DNA from: an uncultured Pelagibacteraceae bacterium
Lineage (GTDB): Bacteria; Pseudomonadota; Alphaproteobacteria; Pelagibacterales; Pelagibacteraceae
Length of the DNA stretch: 55,490 nucleotides
Assembly: GCA_902622245.1 (NCBI GenBank)
Contig: CACNPC010000003.1
Location: 1-55,490, forward strand
Direction of reading: 5' to 3'
The notes beneath the pieces are model-generated. The model saw only the letters and a program-made list of their open reading frames with translations. It did not search any database and had not been told where the DNA came from. Below are positions 8,222-17,106 of the stretch, piece by piece. Position 1 is the stretch's first letter, and every line of letters begins with the position of its first letter. The position numbers and the translations under genes were made by a program.

Positions 8222-8256
8222 TTGCCGTAAATAATATCTAATATTATTTATGGCAA
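8222..8256 (+). promoter_or_regulatory. Hairpin burying the start codon of the Ldh-family gene
   Basis: Bases 8222-8237 pair with 8241-8256 over 16 positions, with one G-T wobble and a loop of three (CTA). The right arm includes the ATG at 8250-8252. No U-run follows, so it is a poor terminator for znuA. No ribosome-binding site is visible upstream. As RNA it would hide the start; as DNA it could be an operator. Which of these applies cannot be decided from sequence. Confidence 0.6.
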
Positions 8257-9248
8257 CCGTTCCTTTAAGTTTAGAAGAAATTTTTCATTTAGCTAAAAAA
8301 ACATTAATAGCTAATGGATGTGATGAAGAAACAGCAGATACTTTATCTACTTTAATCAAAAATGCTGAAAGAGATGGATCATTATCTCATGGTCTATTTA
8401 GATTACCGGCTTATGTATCTGGTTTAAAAAGCGGAAAAATTAATGGCAAGGCTAGACCAGTGATTTCAAAATTAACTCCTAGTGTTGTTAAAGTAGATGG
8501 GAAAAGTAGTCTTGCCCCAATGGTTTTAAAATATGGAATACCAGAACTCGTAAAAGCTGCAAAAGAAAATGGAGTTGCGGTTTTAGCAATTACTAATTCT
8601 CATCATATGGCTGCTATGTGGCCTGAGACAGAAGCAATAGCAGAGCAAGGGCTTGTTGCTTTTGCTTGTACATCATACAAGCCAGCAGTTGCACCAGCAG
8701 GAGCAATTAAACCTTTATTTGGAACAAACCCAATTTCATTTGCTTGGCCAAGAAAAAATAAACCACCTGTAGTTTATGATATGGCTACTGCATCAATGGC
8801 AATGGGAGAAGTTCAAGTTGCAAAAAGGGAAGGGCACAAGGTTCCAATTGGAACCGGTTTAAATAAAGATGGAAAAGAAACAACAGATCCTGGTGAAATA
8901 GCAGATGGTGGAGTTTTGTTGCCATTTGGCGGCTATAAAGGCTCAGGAATAGCAATGATGGTTGAATTACTTGCTGGACCCTTAGTAGGTGATAATTTTA
9001 GTTATGAGACGGCTGAGAAGGATACAAATGATGGTGGACCACCTAGTGGTGGAGAGTTTATTTTAGCTATATCTCCTGACAAATTATCAAATTCTAATTG
9101 GGATAGTCATTCAAATAAATTCTTTGAGAAAATGAAATCAATGGGAGAGGTTAGATTACCAGGTGAAAGACGTCACAAAAACAGATTAGATACTGGACCT
9201 AGAAATATTAATGAGGAACTTGTTAATAAAATAAAATCTTTAAGTTAA
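8250..9248 (+). CDS. Ldh-family NAD(P)H-dependent oxidoreductase (malate/lactate dehydrogenase-like)
   Basis: A member of the MDH2/LDH2 family, which differs from ordinary Rossmann malate dehydrogenases and includes sulfolactate, ureidoglycolate and delta-1-piperideine-2-carboxylate reductases. Visible marks: SHGLFRLPAY with the conserved His47, NSHHMAAMWP (His118-His119), GTNPISFAWP, VYDMATA with Asp177, and the late glycine-rich FGGYKGSGIA. The 332 residues are complete. The LPAY and HMAAMW wording resembles DpkA-type piperideine/pyrroline-2-carboxylate reductases, so an amino-acid catabolic role is a guess. It overlaps xthA tail to tail by 9 bases. Confidence 0.82.
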   Translation: MATVPLSLEEIFHLAKKTLIANGCDEETADTLSTLIKNAERDGSLSHGLFRLPAYVSGLKSGKINGKARPVISKLTPSVVKVDGKSSLAPMVLKYGIPELVKAAKENGVAVLAITNSHHMAAMWPETEAIAEQGLVAFACTSYKPAVAPAGAIKPLFGTNPISFAWPRKNKPPVVYDMATASMAMGEVQVAKREGHKVPIGTGLNKDGKETTDPGEIADGGVLLPFGGYKGSGIAMMVELLAGPLVGDNFSYETAEKDTNDGGPPSGGEFILAISPDKLSNSNWDSHSNKFFEKMKSMGEVRLPGERRHKNRLDTGPRNINEELVNKIKSLS

Positions 9249-10016
9249 TTCAATTTCAATTGGTGTGTGATCCGAAGGTTTTTGTCTGCCACGAGGAAAT
9301 TTATTAATTTTTACATCTTTCACAAGATTTATAATTGAGTTTGAAACTAAGAAATGATCAATTCTCATGCCATTATTTTTTTGCCATGCACCGCTTGTAT
9401 AATCCCAAAACGTATATCCTTCTTTGTCAGGATGAATATATCTATATGCATCATGAAAACCTAAACTTAATAATTCTCTTAATTTTTTTCTTATCTCCAG
9501 TCTAAACAAAGCATCATTTTCATATCCTTTAGGATTATGAACATCTTCTGCAGATGGAATTATATTAAAATCACCACCAATAATAATATTTTCCTTTTTT
9601 TTTAAATAACCTTTTAACTTCTTAATTAAACTTTCAAGCCAATATAATTTGTAAGTATATTTTTCTGTATCAACAGGATTTCCATTGGGTGTGTATATGT
9701 TTATTAATTTAATAGTTTTTGATTTATGTTTTAGATCTGCAGTAATAATTCTAGATTGTTTATTTTTGTCTTTAAAAATATCTTTTTCAATTTTGTCTAA
9801 TTTTTTTTTAGAAATTATCGCAACTCCATTATATGATTTTTGACCAAATACATAATTCTGGTAATTTGATTTTTCAAAGTCTTCGTAAGGATAGTTTTCA
9901 TCTTGAGCTTTGATCTCTTGCATCATTAAAATATCTGGTGAATATTTTTTTAGATACTCTTTAATATTTTCAATTCTTGCTCTTACAGAGTTAACATTCC
10001 AGGAACTAATTATCAT
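9240..10016 (-). CDS. xth: Exodeoxyribonuclease III
   Basis: Exonuclease III / AP endonuclease for base excision repair, 258 residues. The family motifs are in order: SSWNVNSVRARI, LMMQEIKA with the metal-binding Glu, INIYTPNGN, IIGGDFNI, GMRIDHFLVS and SDHTPIE with the catalytic Asp-His. The open frame extends 10 codons further upstream, but the family begins with (M)xIxSWNVNS, so I start at ATG 10016-10014. That ATG overlaps the stop of the upstream iron-sulfur carrier by one base, so the two form an operon. Confidence 0.93.
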   Translation of the reverse strand: MIISSWNVNSVRARIENIKEYLKKYSPDILMMQEIKAQDENYPYEDFEKSNYQNYVFGQKSYNGVAIISKKKLDKIEKDIFKDKNKQSRIITADLKHKSKTIKLINIYTPNGNPVDTEKYTYKLYWLESLIKKLKGYLKKKENIIIGGDFNIIPSAEDVHNPKGYENDALFRLEIRKKLRELLSLGFHDAYRYIHPDKEGYTFWDYTSGAWQKNNGMRIDHFLVSNSIINLVKDVKINKFPRGRQKPSDHTPIEIELT

Positions 10017-10333
10017 TAAAGCGAGAAAGATACGCCACAACCACAAGAAGATTTACTTTGTGGGTTGTTTATTTTAAATGAATCTCCGATCAATTCTTTT
10101 ACAAAATCAACTTCAGATCCTTTTAGTAAATCAGCCGATGTTTTGTCGATAAGAATATTGTCTTGTTGTAGATCATCATCATTAGCAGAGTTATCAAATG
10201 AGAAATCATATTGAAATCCAGAGCATCCACCACCTTTAATGGCGATTCTAAAAAATGACCCTTTATCTTTTGATGATAGAAGATGGTTTATCTGCTTTAT
10301 AGCATTATCTGTAAATTTAATTTCTTTAATCAT
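10016..10333 (-). CDS. erpA: A-type iron-sulfur cluster carrier/insertion protein (ErpA/IscA)
   Basis: A 105-residue HesB/IscA-fold protein that hands iron-sulfur clusters to apo-enzymes. The three ligand cysteines are C37 in GGGCSGF and C97/C99 in the terminal CGCG. The open frame continues 29 codons upstream, past the normal family start, over AT-rich leader; I use ATG 10333-10331, which gives the usual length. It is divergent from dgt with 50 bases between and is followed directly by xth, a pairing common in alphaproteobacteria. ErpA is favoured over IscA because no isc/suf genes are near; this is not certain. Confidence 0.88.
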   Translation of the reverse strand: MIKEIKFTDNAIKQINHLLSSKDKGSFFRIAIKGGGCSGFQYDFSFDNSANDDDLQQDNILIDKTSADLLKGSEVDFVKELIGDSFKINNPQSKSSCGCGVSFSL

Positions 10334-10383
10334 AATTAAACATTGATAAAAACAATATAATAATATTTTGCCATTTTTAAAGA

Positions 10384-11502
10384 ATGAAAAATTACTCAAA
10401 ATTAGGAACATTTGCTTCAAAAGGTAGACTGTTCAAAGAAGCGAGCAATCCTTTCAGATCACCTTTTCAAAGAGATAGAGATAGAATAATTCATTCTACC
10501 TCTTTTAGAAGATTGAAGCACAAAACTCAGGTATTTGTGAATACTGAAGGAGATCATTATAGAACCAGAATCACGCATTCCATTGAAGTTTCACAAATTG
10601 CTAGAACAATTGCTAAATACTTAGGTTTAAATGATGATTTAGCTGAAACATTAAGTTTAGCTCATGATTTAGGTCATACCCCTTTTGGTCATGCAGGAGA
10701 AGAGTCCCTAAATGAATGTATGTATGAATATGGGGGATTTGACCACAACCTTCAAACACTTAGGATAGTAATGTTCATTGAAAATAAATATTTTAAATTT
10801 GAAGGTCTTAATTTAACATTAGAAACATTAGATGGACTTATTAAACATAATGGTCCGATAACAAAGCTAGTCAAAATAAATAATTTAATTGGTTTGAAAA
10901 ATTTAAAAAATAAAATTAATTTTTCAAAAAACTCCTCACTGGAGGCTCAAATTGCATCTATATCTGATGACGTTGCATACAATAACCATGATATTCAAGA
11001 TGGAATAAAAGCTAAATTATTTACTTTAAACGATCTTAAACAAATCTCTTTTTTTGATGAAATTTTAAAATCATATAAAAACAAATTAAAAAGTGAAAAT
11101 AATGATATTCTCGTATATCAAACTATAAGAGACTCTATAAATTTAATGGTTCAAGACTTAATAAAAACAACGACAAGAAATATTTTAATAAATAAAATAT
11201 CTACAAAAAAAGATGTATCAAATAAAAAAAATCAAATTGTTGATTTTTCCAACAAATTAAAAATAACTATAAATGAGATTAGAGATTTCCTTAGAATAAC
11301 TATGTATAATAATAAAGATGTATTAAAAAAAAATAACGAAGGAAAAAAGATAATTAAAAAGCTTTTTAGTGTAATTAACAAAAATCCAAAAAAGTATATT
11401 AAAACTAAATATTTAAAAACTAACAAAGAAAGAGCTATATCTGATTATATTTCTGGCATGACAGATAGGTACGCCATACAATTATATAGAGCATCAAAAT
11501 GA
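10384..11502 (+). CDS. dgt: Deoxyguanosinetriphosphate triphosphohydrolase-like protein
   Basis: An HD-domain dNTP triphosphohydrolase that cleaves dGTP to deoxyguanosine and triphosphate. The 372 residues show SFRRLKHKTQV, His65 in RTRITHSIEV, and the HD pair His94-Asp95 in LAHDLGHTPFGHAGE. Asp191-Asp192 in SISDDVAYNNHD completes the metal site. The C-terminal SDYISGMTDRYA is typical of the bacterial Dgt subfamily. It heads the long rightward cluster and overlaps argS by 4 bases (ATGA), the usual alphaproteobacterial pairing. Confidence 0.93.
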   Translation: MKNYSKLGTFASKGRLFKEASNPFRSPFQRDRDRIIHSTSFRRLKHKTQVFVNTEGDHYRTRITHSIEVSQIARTIAKYLGLNDDLAETLSLAHDLGHTPFGHAGEESLNECMYEYGGFDHNLQTLRIVMFIENKYFKFEGLNLTLETLDGLIKHNGPITKLVKINNLIGLKNLKNKINFSKNSSLEAQIASISDDVAYNNHDIQDGIKAKLFTLNDLKQISFFDEILKSYKNKLKSENNDILVYQTIRDSINLMVQDLIKTTTRNILINKISTKKDVSNKKNQIVDFSNKLKITINEIRDFLRITMYNNKDVLKKNNEGKKIIKKLFSVINKNPKKYIKTKYLKTNKERAISDYISGMTDRYAIQLYRASK

Positions 11503-13229
11503 ATATATTTGAGGAATACTTAAATAAAATTTTAGATAAAATTAAATTAGCAAGTGAAGAAAAGCTAATTTTATTACCTGAAAGTTTATCTGGTATAAAC
11601 GTAGACATACCTCCTAAAAAATTTAAGTGCGATCTGTCAACTAATGTTGCAATGGTTTTATCTAAAACAAATAATGAACCACCAATTAAAATTGCTGAAA
11701 AATTGAAAGATATTATTTTTAAAGACGATAATAATATTGAGAAGATAGAAATAGCAAAGCCTGGATTTATAAATATTATTTTAAAAAAAGAGTTTTGGAC
11801 TTCATTTCTTTTAAATATAAATAATCTTAATAATTTTGGCGCAGCACTTAATGGCTCTAAAAAGAAACATTTAATTGAATTTGTGTCTGCAAATCCCACT
11901 GGACCATTACACGTTGGTCATTGCAGAGGTGCTATTCTAGGTGATGTTATTTCTAATTTGTTAAAATTTAACAATCAAGAAGTTGTAAAAGAATATTATG
12001 TAAATGATCATGGTAATCAAATTTTACATTTTACTAGATCTGTATATTTGAGAATAAAAGAAAAATTAGATAATCAAACCTTTCCACTAAATGAGGATGA
12101 TTTATATCCAGGTGAATACATCAAGGATATAGCCCAACATATTATAGATAATAATAAAGATTTACAATTTGATGATTATGAAAAAATAAAGTTAACACTT
12201 ACTAAATTAGCAATTACAGAGTCACTTAAACTCATTAAGACCAATTTAAATAATTTGGGAATTATTCATGATAATTTTGCGAGTGAGACTGAAATAGTTG
12301 AAAATAAAGAGGTTGATAAGGTTATTGAGAAACTTAAAAAAGATAAATTTGTATATATAGGAAAAATCAAAGCTCCCGAAGGAGAAGACACAACTAATTG
12401 GGTAGAAAGAGATCAGTTACTTTTTAGATCAACAGATTTTGGGGATGATAAAGATAGGGCATTACAAAAATCTGACAACACATGGACTTATTTTGCTGGA
12501 GATGTTGCGTATCATAATACAAAACTAAACAGAAAATTTGATAAATTAATAAATATTTTAGGAGCGGATCATGCGGGTTATATAAAAAGAATTACATCAG
12601 TTGTTGAAGCGTTATCTGGAGAAAAAAATAAATTAATTTGTAAAGTAAGCCAACTTGTTAAGCTAATAAAAGATGGCAAACCTTTTAAAATGTCTAAAAG
12701 AAAAGGTGATTACATTACCGTTGAAGATTTAATTTCTGAAGTTGGAAAAGATGCAACAAGATTTATTATGCTAAGTAGAAGCAATGATGCTGAATTAGAT
12801 TTTGATTTTACAAAAGTAAAAGAAAAATCTAAAGACAATCCGCTTTATTATGTTCAATATTGTTATGCTAGAATTTCATCAGTTTTTAGAAATATAAATA
12901 AAAATATTGATGACAAGATTGATAATAAAAATAATAATATGCAATTTAATAATGAAGAAATTGAAATTTTTAAAAAAATATCTGAATGGCCTAAATGTGT
13001 AGAAATTTCCACTAAAAAACTAGAACCTCATAGGATCCCTGTATATTTATATGAGTTATCATCTCAGTTTCATTCCTATTGGAATATGGGAAAAGATGAT
13101 GTTGAAAAAAGATTTATCAATGATGATAAAACAATAAATATAGAAAAACTAATATTTTTAAAATCTATTGCAAAAACAATTAAAACTGGAATGGATATTA
13201 TAGGTGTTGATACACCTGAAAAAATGTAA
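11499..13229 (+). CDS. argS: Arginyl-tRNA synthetase
   Basis: A class I aminoacyl-tRNA synthetase, 576 residues. It has an N-terminal ArgRS additional domain, the HIGH box as HVGH (138-141, in ANPTGPLHVGH), and KMSKR with the following KGDYITVEDL (about 396-409). The C-terminal DALR anticodon-binding domain is included. ATG overlaps the end of dgt, and the stop overlaps the ATG of the next small gene by one base. Confidence 0.97.
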   Translation: MNIFEEYLNKILDKIKLASEEKLILLPESLSGINVDIPPKKFKCDLSTNVAMVLSKTNNEPPIKIAEKLKDIIFKDDNNIEKIEIAKPGFINIILKKEFWTSFLLNINNLNNFGAALNGSKKKHLIEFVSANPTGPLHVGHCRGAILGDVISNLLKFNNQEVVKEYYVNDHGNQILHFTRSVYLRIKEKLDNQTFPLNEDDLYPGEYIKDIAQHIIDNNKDLQFDDYEKIKLTLTKLAITESLKLIKTNLNNLGIIHDNFASETEIVENKEVDKVIEKLKKDKFVYIGKIKAPEGEDTTNWVERDQLLFRSTDFGDDKDRALQKSDNTWTYFAGDVAYHNTKLNRKFDKLINILGADHAGYIKRITSVVEALSGEKNKLICKVSQLVKLIKDGKPFKMSKRKGDYITVEDLISEVGKDATRFIMLSRSNDAELDFDFTKVKEKSKDNPLYYVQYCYARISSVFRNINKNIDDKIDNKNNNMQFNNEEIEIFKKISEWPKCVEISTKKLEPHRIPVYLYELSSQFHSYWNMGKDDVEKRFINDDKTINIEKLIFLKSIAKTIKTGMDIIGVDTPEKM

Positions 13230-13486
13230 TGCTAAAAGAGCTCAAATATCTATTTTATTTAATAATTATATTTTTCTTTCTATTTTTTACTCTAAGATAT
13301 TATTTTTCAGACGATAATTACAAGAAATCATATAGAGCAGTTTCAAGTATTGATGAAAAAATATCATCTATCGAAAATAATCTATTTATTCTTAAAAATG
13401 ACACGGACAACATTATTGAATATGTAGAATACAAAAATAAAAACACAAAAAAATATTCTTTTTGGGAATTGTTATATAATGATTAA
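13229..13486 (+). CDS. Small single-helix membrane protein in the SPOR-protein position
   Basis: An 85-residue protein with one membrane helix (about 7-23), a short basic flank and a polar, coiled-coil-prone tail (about 35-70). I do not recognise a domain. In many alphaproteobacteria the gene between argS and nagZ encodes a membrane-anchored SPOR-domain, FtsN-like protein. The anchor is kept here but no SPOR domain follows. It overlaps argS by one base and nagZ by 8 bases, so it is translated as part of the operon. It may be a reduced or replaced divisome protein; that is inference from position only. Confidence 0.75.
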   Translation: MLKELKYLFYLIIIFFFLFFTLRYYFSDDNYKKSYRAVSSIDEKISSIENNLFILKNDTDNIIEYVEYKNKNTKKYSFWELLYND

Positions 13487-14429
13487 AAAAACTAGAGCTT
13501 TTATATGTGGTATTAGTGGACATAATTTAAAAAAAAGTGAAGTAAGTTTTTTAAAAAAATATAAGCCATGGGGAATAATCCTTTTTTCAAGAAACATAAA
13601 ATCAATCAATCAAGTTCAAAAATTAACTGGTTCGATTAAAAAAATATTTAAAAACTCTAATTATCCAATTCTAATTGATGAAGAAGGTGGAAGAGTAAGT
13701 AGATTAAGAAAATTCATAGATAATTCCATTTTTAGTGCAAAATATTTTGGTGATTTATATTCAAAAGATAGAAAAAAATTTGATATTTATTTCAATGTTT
13801 ATGTTAAGCAAATATCCTATTTGTTAAGACTTATTGGTATTAATATTAATACAGTTCCCGTATTGGATTTAAGACGAAATAAGTCTCATAAAATTATAGG
13901 TGATCGATCCTATTCAAATGATAAAAAAACTCTGTCTAAAATTGGCGATATATCTATCGAAAAATTTCACGAAAATAGGGTTGGTACAGTAATTAAACAT
14001 CTTCCAGGTCATGGTTTAGCTAAAGTTGATAGTCATTATAAATTACCAGTTATAGACAAAGATTTAAAGTATCTTAAAAAATATGATTTTTTTCCATTTA
14101 CCAAAAAAAAATCTGTTTTAGGTATGACCGGTCACTTGTTGTTTAAGAAACTTGATCCGATAAATAACGTTTCACATTCTAAAATAATCATAAAAATGAT
14201 TAGAAGAGAAATATCATTCAAGGGAATATTAATGTCAGATGATATTTCAATGGGTGCTCTTAAAGGTAATTTAAAAAATAACGTTATTAAATCTTTTCGT
14301 GCAGGTTGTAATTTGGTGCTTCATTGCAATGGAAAAATGAGAGAAATGAATGTGGTAGGTCAAAATTCACCTTATATCGATGATTTTATTGTAAAAAAAA
14401 CTTCTAAATTAATTCAAATAATAAGTTAA
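13479..14429 (+). CDS. nagZ: Beta-N-acetylhexosaminidase (NagZ)
   Basis: A cytoplasmic GH3 enzyme that removes N-acetylglucosamine from anhydromuropeptides during cell-wall recycling. The 316 residues show LIDEEGGRV (65-73), GDRSYSND (141-148), KHLPGHG (173-179) with the catalytic-loop Asp184/His186 pair, and the nucleophile Asp254 in MSDDISM. All expected catalytic residues are present. It lies between the small membrane gene and scpA, as in other alphaproteobacteria. Confidence 0.93.
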   Translation: MIKKTRAFICGISGHNLKKSEVSFLKKYKPWGIILFSRNIKSINQVQKLTGSIKKIFKNSNYPILIDEEGGRVSRLRKFIDNSIFSAKYFGDLYSKDRKKFDIYFNVYVKQISYLLRLIGININTVPVLDLRRNKSHKIIGDRSYSNDKKTLSKIGDISIEKFHENRVGTVIKHLPGHGLAKVDSHYKLPVIDKDLKYLKKYDFFPFTKKKSVLGMTGHLLFKKLDPINNVSHSKIIIKMIRREISFKGILMSDDISMGALKGNLKNNVIKSFRAGCNLVLHCNGKMREMNVVGQNSPYIDDFIVKKTSKLIQIIS

Positions 14430-14439
14430 ATTTAAATCC

Positions 14440-15171
14440 ATGAGTGATTCTTTAGAATTTAATGTTGATCTTAGTAATTACTCTGGATCATTAGAAATAC
14501 TTTTAGATTTAGCAAAATCACAAAAAGTTGATTTGGAAAATATATCAATCACTAAATTAGCAGATCAATTTCATGATTTTATAACAAAAACTGAAAATTT
14601 AAATTTAGAATTAGCCTCAGAATATTTGCTAATGGCTACTTGGTTAACTTATCTTAAATCTAAACTACTATTACCAGAAACAGAGGAAGAGGAATTTAAA
14701 GCACTTGAAGTGGCAGAAAAATTAAAACTCCAACTAAAAAAACTGGAATTAATAAGATTATTGTCTTCTCAGATGTTGAGTAGAAAAAGATTAGGCAAAG
14801 ATATTTTTATGAGAGGTTCAAAAAGTGGAATGAGATCAATATATAACTCTCAATATTCTTTAACATTATTTGAATTATTAAAAACTTATTCGAGTATCGT
14901 AATGACAAAAGATTTTCAGAGAATGAATATTCCTAAACTTCCAGTATTTACTACTGAAGAAGGTATTAAAGTTATAAAAGAGTTTTACAATAATTTAAAT
15001 GATTGGAAAAATATGACTGATCTAATACCAAAAAATTTTAGAAACTCTAAAACTTTAAGTAAGACTGGTAATGCAGGAATTTTTGCTGGATCTTTAGAGC
15101 TTGCAAAAGAAGGTAATATATCTATTAAACAAAATAATTTATTTGAAGATATATATATTAAAAAAATCTAA
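14440..15171 (+). CDS. scpA: Segregation and condensation protein ScpA
   Basis: The kleisin subunit of the SMC-ScpAB chromosome condensation complex, 243 residues. The N-terminal kleisin signature includes GSLEILLDLAKSQKVDLENI (11-30), followed by ASEYLLMATWLTYLKSKLLLP and a charged middle. The C-terminal winged helix that binds the SMC head is poorly defined by eye. Its stop overlaps the scpB start by one base. The scpA-scpB-tat order is the usual one. Confidence 0.92.
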   Translation: MSDSLEFNVDLSNYSGSLEILLDLAKSQKVDLENISITKLADQFHDFITKTENLNLELASEYLLMATWLTYLKSKLLLPETEEEEFKALEVAEKLKLQLKKLELIRLLSSQMLSRKRLGKDIFMRGSKSGMRSIYNSQYSLTLFELLKTYSSIVMTKDFQRMNIPKLPVFTTEEGIKVIKEFYNNLNDWKNMTDLIPKNFRNSKTLSKTGNAGIFAGSLELAKEGNISIKQNNLFEDIYIKKI

Positions 15172-15863
15172 TGAATAAATTAAAAAAAAATAATGTTGTA
15201 TCCTTTCCATCTAAATTAAGTGATGTTGATAAAGAAATAGAGGCTATTGTTTTTGCAGCTGCAGAGCCTTTAAATATTGAAACTATTGAAAATAAAATTT
15301 CAAAAAAGACAGATGTTGAAAAATCTTTACTAAAACTTCAGAATTTTTATTCTGATCGTGGAATAAATTTAGTCTGCATATCCAATAAATGGTCTTTTAG
15401 AACTTCACCAAATTTATCTTCATTAATGTCTCAACAAAAAACTGTTGAAAAAAAATTATCAAAGGCTGCAATAGAAACACTTGCAATTATTGTATATCAT
15501 CAACCAGTCACTAGAGCTGAAATAGAAGAAATTCGTGGAGTTGCGTTTGGAAATAATACACTTGAGATATTGATGGAATTGAACTGGGTTAGACCTCAAG
15601 GTCGAAAAGATGCCCCTGGTAAACCTATTCAATACGGAACAACAGATGACTTTTTAAGTCATTTCAATCTGCAAAAATTGTCAGATCTTCCAACCGTTGA
15701 TGAATTAGGAACCGCAGGTCTTATTGATACATCTAGTGTAGATGCATCTATATTTGGAACAGGCAAATTCTATAAAGAAAAACAAGAGGATAAAAAGGAA
15801 AATATATACTCCGATATAGATGAGATGCTTAATAGCACTCTTAATACCGATAACGATAAATAA
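15171..15863 (+). CDS. scpB: Segregation and condensation protein ScpB
   Basis: The partner of ScpA, built of two winged-helix domains (about 15-90 and 95-165). The conserved block LSKAAIETLAIIVYHQPVTR (about 98-117) and EIRGV are diagnostic, as is GRKDAPGKPIQYGTTDDFL. The C-terminal 60 residues are acidic and poorly conserved. At 230 residues it is of normal length. TAATG overlap with scpA; 42 bases before tatA. Confidence 0.93.
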   Translation: MNKLKKNNVVSFPSKLSDVDKEIEAIVFAAAEPLNIETIENKISKKTDVEKSLLKLQNFYSDRGINLVCISNKWSFRTSPNLSSLMSQQKTVEKKLSKAAIETLAIIVYHQPVTRAEIEEIRGVAFGNNTLEILMELNWVRPQGRKDAPGKPIQYGTTDDFLSHFNLQKLSDLPTVDELGTAGLIDTSSVDASIFGTGKFYKEKQEDKKENIYSDIDEMLNSTLNTDNDK

Positions 15864-15905
15864 AAAAATAGTTTTAAAACTAAAATTATAAGGTTATAAG
15901 TAATT

Positions 15906-16103
15906 ATGAGTATAGGTTTTTGGCAAATTGCAATTGTAGTAATTTTAGTAGTATTACTTTTTGGTAGAGGTAAAATCTCTAGTCTTATGGGTGATGTTGC
16001 TAAAGGAATTAAAAGTTTTAAAAAAGGTATGGCTACAGATGCTACAGAAGATAGCCAACCAAAAAATATATCTGAAAATCAAGACTCAGACAAAAAAGAG
16101 TAA
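15906..16103 (+). CDS. tatA: Sec-independent translocase subunit TatA
   Basis: A 65-residue twin-arginine translocase pore subunit. One N-terminal helix (about 5-19) is followed by the FGRGK hinge and an amphipathic helix (about 23-44), then a short acidic tail. It is separated from tatB by 3 bases. The M48 lipoprotein at 30071-30892 has a twin-Arg signal that could use this pathway. Confidence 0.95.
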   Translation: MSIGFWQIAIVVILVVLLFGRGKISSLMGDVAKGIKSFKKGMATDATEDSQPKNISENQDSDKKE

Positions 16104-16106
16104 TCA

Positions 16107-16343
16107 ATGCCACAGATCGGCTGGTTTGAAATATTAATAATAGTTTCTATTGCAATAATAGTTGTAGGACCAAAAGACTTTCCTGTGATGTTAAAAAAAG
16201 TTGGATCATGGATAGGTTCTGCTAAGAGATATTTTTCAGATGTTCAAAATCAAGTTACAGAAATAACTGATGTTTCAATTAAAGAAGAATTAAAAAAAAA
16301 TACTGAGGTTATGAAAGAGGATAAACCTAAAGATGACAGCTAA
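16107..16343 (+). CDS. tatB: Sec-independent translocase subunit TatB
   Basis: A 78-residue protein with the TatB signature MPQIGWFEILII and VVGPKDFPVMLKKVG, in which the VGP-hinge distinguishes it from TatA. An amphipathic helix and short tail follow; it is shorter than the 150-170 residues of many TatB proteins, as expected in a streamlined genome. With TatC it forms the receptor for twin-arginine signal peptides. It overlaps tatC by 11 bases. Confidence 0.93.
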   Translation: MPQIGWFEILIIVSIAIIVVGPKDFPVMLKKVGSWIGSAKRYFSDVQNQVTEITDVSIKEELKKNTEVMKEDKPKDDS

Positions 16344-17106
16344 AAAAAAAGAAACAGGTTTTATAAGTCATCTTACTGAATTAAGACAAAGACTAATACA
16401 TTCATTTATCTTCTTAGCAGTATTATTTGTAGTTTGTTACTATTTTTCTGAATACATATATGGATTTTTAGTTGAACCGTACGCTAATGCTGTAAAGGAT
16501 GATAATGTTGATAGAAGATTAATCTTTACCGCTCTTCAAGAAACATTTTTAACATATCTTAAAGTTTCTTTTTTTGCTGCTTTCTTTGTGACCAGTCCAT
16601 ATATCCTTATTCAAATTTGGAAATTTATTGCACCAGGATTATACACCCATGAAAAGAAAGCAATTATGCCTTACTTAGTAATTACACCTATACTTTTTTT
16701 ACTAGGAGGTATGCTTGTTTATTATCTAATTATGCCACTAGCATTTAAATTTTTTTTATCATTTGAAAGTGCGGGACTTGGGACTAGCTTACCGATTCAA
16801 TTAGAAGCTAAAGTAAATGAATACTTATCTCTTGTGATGAAGTTAATTTTTGCATTTGGATTAAGTTTTCAGCTACCAGTTGTATTAAGTTTGCTTGCAA
16901 GAATCGGAGTTGTAAATTCAACTTATTTAAGAGAAAGAAGAAAATATTTCGTTGTAATAATATTTGCTGCTGCTGCAATATTAACTCCGCCAGATCCAAT
17001 TACGCAAATAGGTTTAGCAATACCTTTGTTAATTTTATATGAATTATCAATTTTTTCTGTAAATATTATCGAAAAGAAAGCTCAAGAGAGAAATGCACAA
17101 TATTAA
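16333..17106 (+). CDS. tatC: Sec-independent translocase subunit TatC
   Basis: The six-helix receptor core of the Tat translocase, 257 residues. The N-terminal FISHLTELRQRLIHS (residues 9-23) holds the signal-peptide binding Glu/Arg. Other family marks are FLTYLKVSFFAAFF, YTHEKK, the FGLSFQLPVV block, and ILTPPDPITQ near residue 220. It starts inside tatB and overlaps serS by 14 bases, completing tatABC. Confidence 0.95.
   Translation: MTAKKKETGFISHLTELRQRLIHSFIFLAVLFVVCYYFSEYIYGFLVEPYANAVKDDNVDRRLIFTALQETFLTYLKVSFFAAFFVTSPYILIQIWKFIAPGLYTHEKKAIMPYLVITPILFLLGGMLVYYLIMPLAFKFFLSFESAGLGTSLPIQLEAKVNEYLSLVMKLIFAFGLSFQLPVVLSLLARIGVVNSTYLRERRKYFVVIIFAAAAILTPPDPITQIGLAIPLLILYELSIFSVNIIEKKAQERNAQY

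Noticed and set aside
15867..15885. Self-complementary TAGTTTTAAAACTA before tatA
   Set aside because: AT-only palindrome of a kind common by chance here; no U-run and genes on both sides run in the same direction.
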